From Hanleya hanleyi (taxonomy: Eukaryota > Mollusca > Polyplacophora > Lepidopleurida > Hanleyidae): 64,000 bases of DNA. The DNA lies in assembly GCA_036873755.1 (NCBI GenBank), contig JAVTVY010051652.1, positions 186,001 to 250,000 on the forward strand, read 5' to 3'. Each line of letters starts with the position of its first letter. The stretch's first letter is position 1. A model generated the notes under the pieces. That model did not search any database. It was given only the letters and a program-made list of their open reading frames with translations, and was not told where the DNA came from. Position numbers and translations under genes: made by a program. Below are positions 56,015 through 64,000 of this stretch, piece by piece.

Positions 56015-57929
56015 ATGACATAAGTTGGGCCGTACTGCTTCCGATAATCGTCGATACTTTAGAATGACTTTTCAATCTTCCATGTGTTCTTTATTGAAAA
56101 ACGATTGAGTCGCGATATCATGATTTTTGTCCGATTGAAAAACCATACCGAAGACAAAAACGGATGATCGATATAGAAATACTTACAAAAATCCGGACTG
56201 AATCTCGAATGATGTTTGGAAACCCTTGCATATTACCTATGTTTCTTGCTACCAGTTGCCACAATTTTATCCGTTTGTAATTTCGTCGCAATGCATTATA
56301 TTTTCTCGCTCGATTACATGCATGCTCTCAATTATACAATTAACACTGATCAAGGTATATAAATATATTTCATTTAATTTCATTCATTTATAAATGAAAG
56401 ATGGACGGTTCCCATCTAGACCGAAGCGATTTTCATCCCATCACGATATAAATTATAAGCACCTTTATTTTCCCTATCAGATTAGACCAGACTGGTTCGA
56501 TGAACATGAACTAACACAATTTATTGCATTGAATAGAGACGTGTATGGGTGAATTCAAAGAATTCCTGGCGGAGCATTGGCTACCAAAATATAAGTATAA
56601 TTTCCCTGCGAGAAAGCCGCGTTGATCGTTGCTTTAGAAACGTGTCAGGCCGTAAACCAATGAATACGAGGTCAGCTTTTCACGAAGTCGTGCTTTTTGA
56701 TGTCCAGTAATTGTATGTTTCGATCACGCTTTGATGATTGCTGGTCTGGTAATCTCACACAATTATTTTTCGAAGTTGCCATGGGGATACGATCTTTCGT
56801 GTAATCTCGTGTTAGCTATACAGGCGTAAGTATTTATAATTAATATGTTATATAGAGCTGCCTTCGATACCTTCTAATCCATAAAATAGTATTCAGAACT
56901 TGACAGACGTGCATCCTCAAGACTAAACCATTTTCTTCCACCTTACATTTTTCGTCTAATCTACTAGAAGAGCATAAATCTGGACACCACGTGGAAAGTT
57001 CCGATGAAAATTAACATATAGGTCCTCCAGGGGATACCGCTATTTAGACAGGGGTAGCTGACTATGTAACGACTGTGGGTGTATATTTCATCGAGGATTC
57101 GAAGCTGGAGTAAGCGCTTCGCAATTTCATAAAGATGCACGTCCAACGTTAAATCAGTTTGGAAGGGTCATCGGAGAGTTTTCCAGATAAAAGTTGATGA
57201 TTGGTGATCAACTGTTCAGACTCCTTAGGCTACGGTTGATGGATTCCTGGGGATTTGCTGGTAAAACTAAATCATATGTACGCGGTACAATGTGCAAAAG
57301 GATGTACTAGTGCTGGTGCAACTACCCCGCATTCTTTTGCCAATCCTCTTTAAATTTCCTATAGAGAAAGAAGTTTTTATCCATAATAATTCGTTTGAAT
57401 ACTAATTTCACATGAGCAGTGTGACTAACGTCGCAGGACCAACGAAGTAGGGTATAGGCATTACGACTCCGACGCGAACTGAACTGTTGGAAATCCCCAA
57501 CCCCAGTTGAAATCCTGCCTATATTAAGATGGGCACTGCCCAAGTCAGAATCACCAGTGATTTTCATCAAAAATCACCAGAAATTTTCATCAAAAGTAGG
57601 TCAGCTCAGAACTTGTTGGTAACAATCCCCTAATGCATCTTCATGCCAAAAATTAAGGTTCTAATGTCAACGGTTCTCCTTATTTTGCCGACGAAAGGAT
57701 TCGGATGGACTCACTGACTCACTCACTCATTACCGGACAATTTGCAATCTGTAGCCTACTTCGTGGGAATATAGTCGATACAAGTTCTTAAGCCACCTCT
57801 ACATATGTATTCTGTTATATGAAATCCACGTAATATAATCTCACTCATATATTGTTGATTTATATTCGTACAGAAGAAATATAGAAACCCCTCTAACAAC
57901 ACAAAAATACAGATTTGCGCCTGGAAATA
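56015..57929. other. 1.9 kb non-coding, nothing recognised
   Basis: Short frames only. ATCACCAG..ATTTTCATCAAAA is duplicated at 57550-57595, and a CACTCACTCACTCA tract lies at 57713-57729 without a SINE body in front. Confidence 0.4.
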
Positions 57930-58000
57930 ACGTCTTTCGATTATGGACTCGCTATTTCTTTATGGAGGAAGGCTGACTACTGATTGTCGGACTAGACGAC
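57930..58000 (+). mobile_element. PLE-A-like 3' tail remnant
   Basis: CGTCTTTCGATTATGGACTC, GGAGGAAGGCTGACTACTGA and TGTCGGACTAGACGACAG match the end of the family tail (GGTCTTTGGATTATGGACGC, GGACGACGGCTGAAT, GACGGACTAGACGCTTG). Confidence 0.7.
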
Positions 58001-58194
58001 AGTTATTCCCGTACTTGTTGCAACATATCAGATATATTATTAGTATGCAAAAGAGCCCAAATCGGTTTATTTGTGACTACATTAAATGCTTGAACGGTTT
58101 GTCGCAAAATTCTATCTTCATTCTGAACTCTGTAACTCTTATTATGGGGTACATATACTCAGCTCACGAGCGAAGGAATTGTACCATGGCCGGA

Positions 58195-58760
58195 AGCCAA
58201 GAAAATTATGTTCTCTATATTTGGTGTGTGTATTCTACGCTTGGGTAGTTTGTACTAGTATCAAGTAACCGGAATGTCGGATTTACATCTTTCAAGTAGT
58301 GGCCAATTGTAAGGCGACAAAAATGACAACGAAATCTGTATTAGACGATCGAAGATGGGAATCCATCGATTATCTCTTAAACCTGGTTAACAATGCAGGT
58401 GGGCAAGATCTTTAAGAAACAGTATTATCCTCTCTGACGAGATATGGATTCTATGCCAATCTGCGCGCGTCAAGAATGACAACACAACCGATTGAAGAGA
58501 GAGTTCCTTCTGCAGAGGTAAAGACTAGACGTCCAGGAAAAGAGTCAATGTTTTTGTGTATGCTTACTGATAGAGCATTCGATATGGCGTAATCATATCG
58601 TATGCAATTTTTAGGTAACCGTTCGGGAAGACTGCATTTCATTTAACTCTCACCATGGTGCTAAGCCATATTTGGCTAAAGTAGTATACCTTCAGTTTGC
58701 TAAATCAATCATTCTTCTCCCGTTAAAGTTATATATGCATCAGTACCTGTTGAACACCCT
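58195..58760 (+). repeat. family Y, copy 1 (first part)
   Basis: GTGTATTCTACGCTTGGGTA, GTCAAGAATGACAACACAAC, TTAGGTAACCGTTCG, CATTTCATTTAACTCTCACC and TTGGCTAAAGTAGTATACCT recur in copies 2 and 3. Non-coding, all copies in the same orientation. Confidence 0.75.
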
Positions 58761-58994
58761 GATGATAATTGCGAAAAGATATATTTGAAATAATAAATTT
58801 GAAACATCATAAATTAATATCGTTCTTCAGAAATTCCAAGAACAATACAGAACAGAGAACTTCATAGTGAACACTTCTCTTTCGGCAGAGAAGTGTATAA
58901 AAAATGGCATATACTAGAAAACTATTTCATATCCTAATAGTCAAATACTAACGCATTCGACCGAGGTAAAATTGGTTTATACTGGAAAATGTGT

Positions 58995-59064
58995 CTTTAT
59001 GCAGAAGATCTTGAAGGCTAGGATGTGTACTTTATGCAGAAGATCTTGAAGGCTAGGATGTGTA
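58995..59064. repeat. exact 35 bp tandem duplication
   Basis: CTTTATGCAGAAGATCTTGA plus 15 further bases occurs twice without a mismatch (58995-59029, 59030-59064). Likely recent. Confidence 0.95.
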
Positions 59065-59638
59065 CTTTTAATACGTTTTATATATTTTGTAATCATGTTG
59101 TTTATTATATTATTGTGTCTTTTTGTAAATAAGTTGGAAAAAGATTATTAATAAAATAAGAAAAAAATCATATTCTCAATGTCATAGTTCGGTATGTACT
59201 CTACGATTGAATAGTTTGTAAATTAATCAAGTCCTCAGAATGAATGATATATATCTTCCATTTAGCGGCCAATGTGATACGATAGACACCAGGTTTGATA
59301 ACTTATAGGACACTCGATACGTCGTAACAATATCACAAAAAATGTTTAGGCAATCGTTCTAGCAGATATCATTTCAATTTACCCTCACCCTGTTGCTAAA
59401 CCCAGCAAGCCATATGTTTGGCTAAAGTAGTATACTTTCAGTTTCATCCTTGATGGTCCAGTTAATCCATTCTTCTTGTGTTAATTTCTGTAAATCAATA
59501 TAGTGGCAAGCACTGTAGTGTTTACTGAAAACCATGTGATTCAAGACAAAACAGTGCCACAGTCTCGAGCGAATAGCTATTGAAGAAGCAATTATTTGTG
59601 ATACCTATCAATACAATCATAGCCTTATCCTTCGGCTA

Positions 59639-60000
59639 TTCGAAGCCGTACGACGTCGGGCATTACAGGTTAGTTTCTCTGGGTATTTTTGCGTTTGCCA
59701 GGTTACCCCATGTTGAGACGTTTACTCCATCAGACGTCCACGATGCTCATCCATTAACACCAGGTGAGTTGTTAGAGCTGCTCTCGACCTAGCGTATCTA
59801 ATTCCGCTTAGCCGGTGCTAGGGGCCGTGTGGATACTTCACAGTCTCCTCATGAACAGTCTCAATAAAAGCGCGGCTGAGATACTAACGCTACGTCCAAA
59901 AATCCACCGTATTCTCGGATCTGAATGTTAGGTGCCGAGTCATATGGTTGCTTTTTAGTCGCCAGACGTCAACTTTTCCCGCCTCTTGCATATCGCTCCA
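59639..60000 (+). mobile_element. family X, complete-looking copy nested in Y
   Basis: Because the host repeat Y is known from other copies, both ends can be set: start GAAGCCGTACGACGTCGGGC, end CTTGCATATCGCTCC, about 362 bp. RNA block 59794-59884: closing stem GUAUCU/AGAUAC perfect and extendable by UAGCG/CGCUA, hairpin 1 GUGUGG/CCUCAU with one mismatch, hairpin 2 CAGUCUC/GCGGCUG. The loop holds AATAAA, which could also serve as a poly(A) signal. The frame at 59580-59792 crosses the Y/X junction and is not a gene. Confidence 0.82.
59794..59884 (+). ncRNA. conserved RNA block, family X reference copy
   Basis: Same layout as the PLE-A block at 25941, with a shorter hairpin 1 (no inner CCAUG/CAUGG helix) and AAUAAAAGC as the loop of hairpin 2. 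GCUU at 59804-59807 can pair with the loop's AAGC. Confidence 0.6.
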
Positions 60001-60104
60001 ATCCATTGTTCGACATTCCCCCCCCCCAACAATCAGGTCATTTTGCTGTAGTCAGACATATAAATGTGTCTCCGAGAGACAATTATGTTTGTTCGACATC
60101 TGTA

Positions 60105-60180
60105 TTACAACACATATAAGGGAAGTGGAAAGAGGTGCCGACATACTGACTGCGTCACATGACTTCACAGAATAGTCTTC
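60105..60180 (-). repeat. family Z, copy 3, nested in Y
   Basis: TTACAACACATATAAGGGAA, GTGCCGACATACTGAC and CACATGACTTCACAG are the inverse of the Z copies at 7.3 and 13.9 kb. Inserted within Y between CGACATCT and the CCCTGCTATT text. Confidence 0.7.
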
Positions 60181-60364
60181 TGGTAAACCTATTCGAACCC
60201 TGCTATTTTTCCGAGCCTGGAGATGGATTCTTGTCGACAAATACCAGATCTGGTTACATCGAACATAATAATTAGCCAGTGTAGAATTGCATTCTCTTTT
60301 TACATATAAGATGAGATGGATTACATCACCTGCCGGAAGTAGCCGGTGATTTAAAAAATAAAAA

Positions 60365-60640
60365 AAAAATGGGAAGACCAAACAGTGTCACCGCCTCAAA
60401 CGAAAAGCTATTGAGGAAGCAATTATTTGGGATACCTTCAATGTTATTATAGCCTTGTCCTTGAGCTATCCATTCTCCGACATTTTTTCCCACCAATCAG
60501 TTCATTTACTGTAGTTAAACATATAAATGTGTCTTCGAGAGGCAATAATATTGGTTCGACATCTCTAATACCTCGCTATTTTTTAGCTTTGGGATGGATT
60601 CGTGTCGACTTTTACCAGTGTATCCGCCAACTGGTCCAAA
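60365..60640 (+). repeat. family Y, second part only
   Basis: AAACAGTGTCACCGCC, AAGCTATTGAGGAAGCAATT, CCACCAATCAGTTCATTTAC and GATTCGTGTCGACTTTTACC match 59550-60250 and 62195-62460. Uninterrupted by X, so it shows the pre-insertion sequence. Confidence 0.75.
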
Positions 60641-60844
60641 CACGAACAATTTGTTCCAGGGGGATATTATTATTATTATTTGAAAGCACCACTTTCTATT
60701 CATTCCTGACGGATCATAAAATCAAAACGTATCTTGATCTGTATATCGCAAGGTTAAATAGTAAATCCGAACTTCCAATACGCTTATTATCGGGCAAATA
60801 TATTCAGTTCACGACCCCACGATAACTACCCATTTACGAAAACT
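60641..60844. other. unassigned
   Basis: Contains ATTATTATTATT simple sequence near 60668. The short frame FESTTFYSFLTDHKIKTYLD (about 60683-60740) vaguely recalls the TDHK block of a gypsy RNase H but is too short to call. Confidence 0.3.
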
Positions 60845-61500
60845 AAAAAAGGTGATATTCTCAATGCGATATTCCTTGTGTGTATTCTATGCTTGTATAG
60901 TTTGTAAATATGTCCAGTCGTCGAAATGACTTATATCCGTCTTTCAATTAGCAGCCAAGACGAAACGATAGATAAGGAATAATGGGCGACCGAATAAGGG
61001 TGTCTGTCAGACCCATGGGGGCGAGTGCCTGTCGATCGATTCTCTCTCAAACCCGGTTAACAATGCAGGTGGATAATATCTTAAAAAGAGGGTATTAACC
61101 TTTCTCACGAAATATCGATTCTCTATCGATGAGCGCGTCAGTAATGACAACACAACCGCTTGAAGGGGGAGTTCCACCAACAAATGTAAATACTAGATGT
61201 TCAGAGGAAATGGATATTTTTGTTTGGAGAGTTGAGTCCCTCGTGTACAAGTGACTCTCGGTCTTATATCTATAGGGCCATGCATCGATACGTCGTAATC
61301 ATATCACATACAATGTTTAGGCAACATTTCGTGCAGATTTTATTTCATTTTACTCTCACCCGTTGGATAAGCTCAGCAACTCATATGATTGGCTAAAGTA
61401 GTACACTTTCAGTTTCACTGCGGATGGTCCAGTAATTTCATTCTGTTTGCGTTAAAGTTCTGAACGTCAATAAAGTGGCAAGCACTGAAAACCATGTGAA
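60845..61500 (+). repeat. family Y, copy 3 (first part)
   Basis: GTGATATTCTCAATGCGATA, GTGTATTCTATGCTTGTATA, AATGACAACACAACCGCTTG, GGCTAAAGTAGTACACTTTC and GTGGCAAGCACTGAAAACCA. Its second part is displaced to 62195 by about 0.7 kb that includes a SINE. Confidence 0.75.
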
Positions 61501-61837
61501 AACTAAGTCGGATGCACTAAATATCAGGATGTATAATACGCACACACTATCTGTTCTGGGGTTGTGCGGTAGTTATCAGACGAGCCAGCCTAAGCATACG
61601 ATCTTTGTGATCCTGATAACTTGTCTTAACTGACTGTACAGATAAAGATAACCCATTCGTCAACTTTATTGTAAATTTATGTTCCATTTACTCGAAACGT
61701 TCCCTTGACGCTGGTTTGAGGAATCACTCCTAATGTCCTAATTATATAGAAAGTGTGGATGATTCCCAGCTTTCGTAGTATTTTCTGTTGATCAAATCCA
61801 CAGTTTGGGAGTTATATAATAGTTATATCTTCTTACA
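61501..61837. other. unassigned insertion within family Y
   Basis: Unlike the uninterrupted Y copies; origin unknown. Confidence 0.3.
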
Positions 61838-62047
61838 TTGGTTAAGCTCGTTCAATACTTGGATGGGTCACCGGGTGCTGACTGGGCTGATCAGTGTCAA
61901 GGATAATAGGAACTGTGGACACTCTCGTGTTCTGGCACATGTAGGCACCGTCGTGATATGACTGAAAAAATGTTGAAATTTTTTAAACGACGTTAAATTA
62001 GAGCGATATGCAAGAGGTGAAAAAGTTAAATCCTACTAACTCACTCC
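61838..62047 (+). mobile_element. 5S-derived SINE, with a 26-base family X stub in its tail
   Basis: Head partly deleted (GTTAAGCTCGTTCAATACTT, GGATGGGTCACCGGGTGC), body GGATAATAGGAACTGTGGAC, CGTCGTGATATGACTGAAAA. The tail CGACGTTAAAT is interrupted: GTTAAAT (61992-61998), 26 foreign bases, then GTTAAAT again (62025-62031) and CCTACTAACTCACTC. Confidence 0.88.
61999..62024 (-). mobile_element. 26-base 3' stub of family X with 7 bp target duplication
   Basis: TAGAGCGATATGCAAGAGGT plus GAAAAA is the inverse of the last 26 bases of family X. The exact GTTAAAT on both sides and the known uninterrupted SINE tail show it as a separate insertion, extremely 5'-truncated. Confidence 0.8.
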
Positions 62048-62194
62048 TTACAATGGTTGTATCGAAACTGAACGCAAATCTAAAATCCCTTAAACCGCAG
62101 CATTGGCTGTGCAGAATGTCATTGTCATTTCATTTATATGACATAACCTTCAGCAGAAACTAGCCGGAGATACAATTCCATTTAAACACTGTGA

Positions 62195-62460
62195 GGATAA
62201 AACAGTGCCAAAGCCGCGAGAGAAATATTATTGAGGAAGCAATTATTTGGGATAATTTCAATATTATTACAGTCATGTCCTTGGGCTATTCATTATTCGA
62301 TATTCTTCCCACCAATCAGTCGCTGCTGTAAACAATGATATAGATGTTTCTCCGAGAGGCAATCACGTTGGTTCGACGTCTTCAAAACCCCTCTATTATT
62401 CCATCCATGGGACGGATTCTAGTCGACAGACACCAGCCCTGAGTCCAATATAATCAATTC
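62195..62460 (+). repeat. family Y, second part
   Basis: AAACAGTGCCAAAGCCGCGA, TTGAGGAAGCAATTATTTGG, CTCCGAGAGGCAATCACGTT and GACGGATTCTAGTCGACAGA. Confidence 0.75.
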
Positions 62461-62839
62461 AGCCAGAAATCATGAAAGTGATCGGAGTCTTATCAAATTG
62501 TACTGAACACAAGTCCGGCCAGTTTGTATTATTAGACTGGTTCACTGATTCACGCTTGACCAGTGCAAAACGTAGACCTACAACGCGTTTACACAAGTCA
62601 GTGGAATCTCAGTTGTACAAACCACTCTGCATTCGATCAGACCAACCATGCAGTTCGAACAAGCACCGCAGTACAGCTGGCACGATACGCGATGTTACGA
62701 ACTCGTCAACTTGTTTAGAAACAGATGTAGTTGTAGCCCAGCGTTCACTTCTATAGGTCTCGTATAAGTTACCAGACATCCCCATGGAACAACGCAGACC
62801 TCCACAGCAAATCCAGTCTGCAAACACTACAGTTTAAGC
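62461..62839. other. unassigned, between family Y and the LTR-like region
   Basis: Overlapping frames on both strands (62472-62756 +, 62609-62827 -) show no motif. It could still belong to the LTR or 3' flank of the gypsy-type element. Confidence 0.35.
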
Positions 62840-63165
62840 AAAATAACGCATTTAATATAGTTACCGATTATACAATTCGATGCACATTAATAATAGACGG
62901 TACAACTCGATACACATTAACACACCCGGGATATTCTCCCAAATATTCCACATCTGACCACAATATTAAATATATACATACATATCAATACATCTAACAA
63001 TAGACACATTACCTCCAGAACAGTCATTAAATTACACAGAATATAATTCTAGTAATTTAGAAATCCACAGTCCAGTACGCTCGTACTGTATACTTGGTCT
63101 CTCCGACCCCAGTCCGACTCCTCCAAGAGTTTGGCAAATCTACCACCAATCCGTACAAAAGCATG

Positions 63166-63181
63166 GCTATATATATAACCC
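63166..63181 (-). promoter_or_regulatory. TATA box of the putative LTR
   Basis: GGTTATATATATAGCC in element sense, about 390 bases into the LTR-like region. A strong TATA match in a plausible place, not proven. Confidence 0.45.
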
Positions 63182-63303
63182 AACCGGTCATGCAGTAACG
63201 AATATCAAATTTACATCACTAAACATGAACTCCAAACAGCAATTTGCACTAAATCTTAATATAAGGCGAAAACAAATGTACAAGAGCATACTCGGCGATT
63301 TCT

Positions 63304-63563
63304 TGCCGCTAAATCACTGTACAAAAAGTTACATACCTCGTCTTATAAGATGACACGAAACATACCCGGTCATATAACATGACGTTAAATACAACATGCC
63401 AGGATACCTAATCCCGAACCACACACGTATTCGTTTCGTGATATATGCAGGTCCAGGCAGTCTACGAACACTGCTGCCAAATCACCATGCAAAAAGTTAC
63501 ATACCTAGTCTTATAAGATGACATGAAACATATCCGGTCGTATAACATGACGTGAAATACAAC
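63304..63563 (-). repeat. 92 bp direct duplication, period 168, in the putative U3
   Basis: 63304-63395 and 63472-63563 align without gaps: CAAAAAGTTACATACCT.GTC, TTATAAGATGACA.GAAACAT and ATAACATGACGT.AAATACAA. About ten substitutions. Confidence 0.85.
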
Positions 63564-63567
63564 CTAG

Positions 63568-63584
63568 ATCATCCCCCATCCGAG
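63568..63584 (-). promoter_or_regulatory. putative polypurine tract
   Basis: CTCGGATGGGGGATGA in element sense, about 80 bases after the pol stop and directly before TG, the usual LTR start. It would prime plus-strand DNA synthesis. Confidence 0.45.
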
Positions 63585-63659
63585 AATAAACTATTCAAAA
63601 ATAGCTTATCTTAAATCGTATATGTATTGAGCTATCGTCACCACGTGTATACTACGTGT

Positions 63660-64000
63660 TTACAGTAGTCGGCTGAGAACATCCGCACCTAAGTTGTCCT
63701 CACCCTTGATCGATTCCACCAGAAATTTGTAAGGTTGGAGAGCAAGTGCCCATCTCATAATTCTTTGGTTATTATGTTTGGCACTGTCTAAATAGACTAG
63801 GGATCGATGGTCCGTTTGTAGGGTGAACTCATTGCCATACAAGTAAACTTGAAACTTTGACATGGCCCAAACAATCGCCATACACTCCCGTTCAACTACG
63901 GAATACTGTCGCTCGCGATCTAAAAGTTTTTTGCTTGCGTACGCAACAGGAAAATATTTTCCGTCATATACTTGCATGAGCACGGCCCCTAGTCCGTAAT
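63660..64000 (-). CDS. Ty3/gypsy-type RNase H, C-terminal end of pol (partial)
   Basis: RNase H removes the RNA strand during reverse transcription. The frame is open from the window edge to a stop at 63660 (107 codons visible from 63983, continuing beyond 64000). Conserved parts: FPVAYASKKLLDRERQYSVV, the catalytic glutamate in VERECMAIVWA, the aspartate in TDHRSLVYLD, and the final GADVLSR with its aspartate. The first catalytic aspartate would lie beyond the edge. It stops two codons after VLSR, then polypurine tract and LTR-like sequence follow within 100 bases. So no integrase follows RNase H, which fits Gmr1-like elements where integrase precedes RT. No frameshift in the visible part: the best-preserved coding sequence of the window. 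Confidence 0.88.
   Translation of the reverse strand, partial: YGLGAVLMQVYDGKYFPVAYASKKLLDRERQYSVVERECMAIVWAMSKFQVYLYGNEFTLQTDHRSLVYLDSAKHNNQRIMRWALALQPYKFLVESIKGEDNLGADVLSRLL

Larger units (their letters stand above)
59160..60300 (+). repeat. family Y, copy 2, with nested X and Z
   Basis: First part 59160-59550 (TATTCTCAATGTCATAGT, GTTTGGCTAAAGTAGTATAC, CAAGCACTG), second part 59550-60300 (AAACAGTGCCACAGTC, GAAGAAGCAATTATTTGTGA, TAAATGTGTCTCCGAGAGA, GATTCTTGTCGACAAATACC). Family X splits it at the GGCTATTC/ATTGTTCGACATT point and family Z splits it again after CGACATCTGTA. Confidence 0.75.
62840..63572 (-). repeat. LTR-like region of a gypsy-type element
   Basis: In element sense (minus strand) it follows the polypurine tract and starts TGATCTAGGTTG. 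It holds a 92 bp direct duplication (63472-63563 and 63304-63395), then a TATA-like GGTTATATATATAGCC at 63166-63181. The layout fits U3 with repeated upstream elements followed by a core promoter. The other LTR would be outside the window, so the left limit is unknown; 62840 is an estimate. Confidence 0.5.

Noticed and set aside
57713..57729. SINE tail (CACTCACTCACTCA)
   Set aside because: No SINE body or CGACGTTAAA block precedes it; simple sequence only.
59580..59792. 70-codon frame as a small gene
   Set aside because: It starts in family Y and ends in family X, crossing an insertion junction.
60683..60745. Gypsy RNase H fragment (FESTTFYSFLTDHKIK)
   Set aside because: Only a few residues match and neighbouring blocks are absent.

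Overview
This window looks like repeat-rich intergenic DNA from a marine mollusc, most likely a gastropod. It is AT-rich and has no long intact reading frame that does not belong to a retroelement. Four copies of SINEs end in a CGACGTTAAA block followed by a CTACTCACTCACTC-type tail, which I know from gastropod (for example abalone) genomic DNA. The other recognisable coding traces are LINE, Penelope-like and Ty3/gypsy-type polymerases that also fit a molluscan genome. I found no convincing host exon, tRNA gene or functional rRNA gene. The organism call is inference.

The window is dominated by one Penelope-like reverse-transcriptase family, here called PLE-A. Five copies carry RT sequence: 9.1-9.75 kb (-), 11.8-13.9 kb (-), 24.6-26.3 kb (+), 27.8-30.8 kb (+, split by a transposon) and 44.6-46.2 kb (-, split by a SINE). 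About ten more copies are only 3' tails. Downstream of the RT stop, PLE-A carries a block of about 110 bases that a second, non-coding family (family X, about 360-400 bp, five longer copies plus short stubs) carries too. Within that block three helices keep pairing although their bases differ between copies, so it is probably a conserved RNA structure. This is the most interesting signal in the window.

Layout: 0-6.6 kb is non-coding, with a 12 x 21 bp minisatellite touching a PLE-A 3' end. 6.6-7.0 kb holds a CR1-like LINE end. 7.8-10.7 kb is a decayed gypsy-type pol whose integrase precedes its RT (Gmr1-like order), broken by a PLE-A piece and a family X copy. 11.0-14.7 kb is PLE-A copy 1 flanked by direct repeats W1 and W2. 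14.7-24 kb is mostly old non-coding repeats, two X copies and an isolated retropepsin fragment. 24-31 kb holds two PLE-A copies and a TTAA-flanked 1.9 kb DNA transposon whose two ends are each palindromes of about 160 bp. 31-33 kb holds fold-back repeats and a SINE. 33.5-40.1 kb holds remains of three LINEs (I/Nimb-like with RNase H, one LINE C-terminal fragment, one L1/Tx1-like). 41.9-51.7 kb repeats the order V, PLE-A tail, W. 53.8-62.5 kb holds tandem duplications and a cluster of family Y with X, Z and a SINE nested inside. 62.8-64.0 kb is the end of a well-preserved gypsy-type element on the minus strand: RNase H, stop, polypurine tract, then an LTR-like region with a TATA box.

The parts appear to interact as parasites: the SINEs carry the same 3' tail as the I/Nimb-like LINE at 35.4 kb, so that LINE family probably mobilised them. 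Family X shares its RNA block with PLE-A, and its 5'-truncated copies suggest target-primed insertion.
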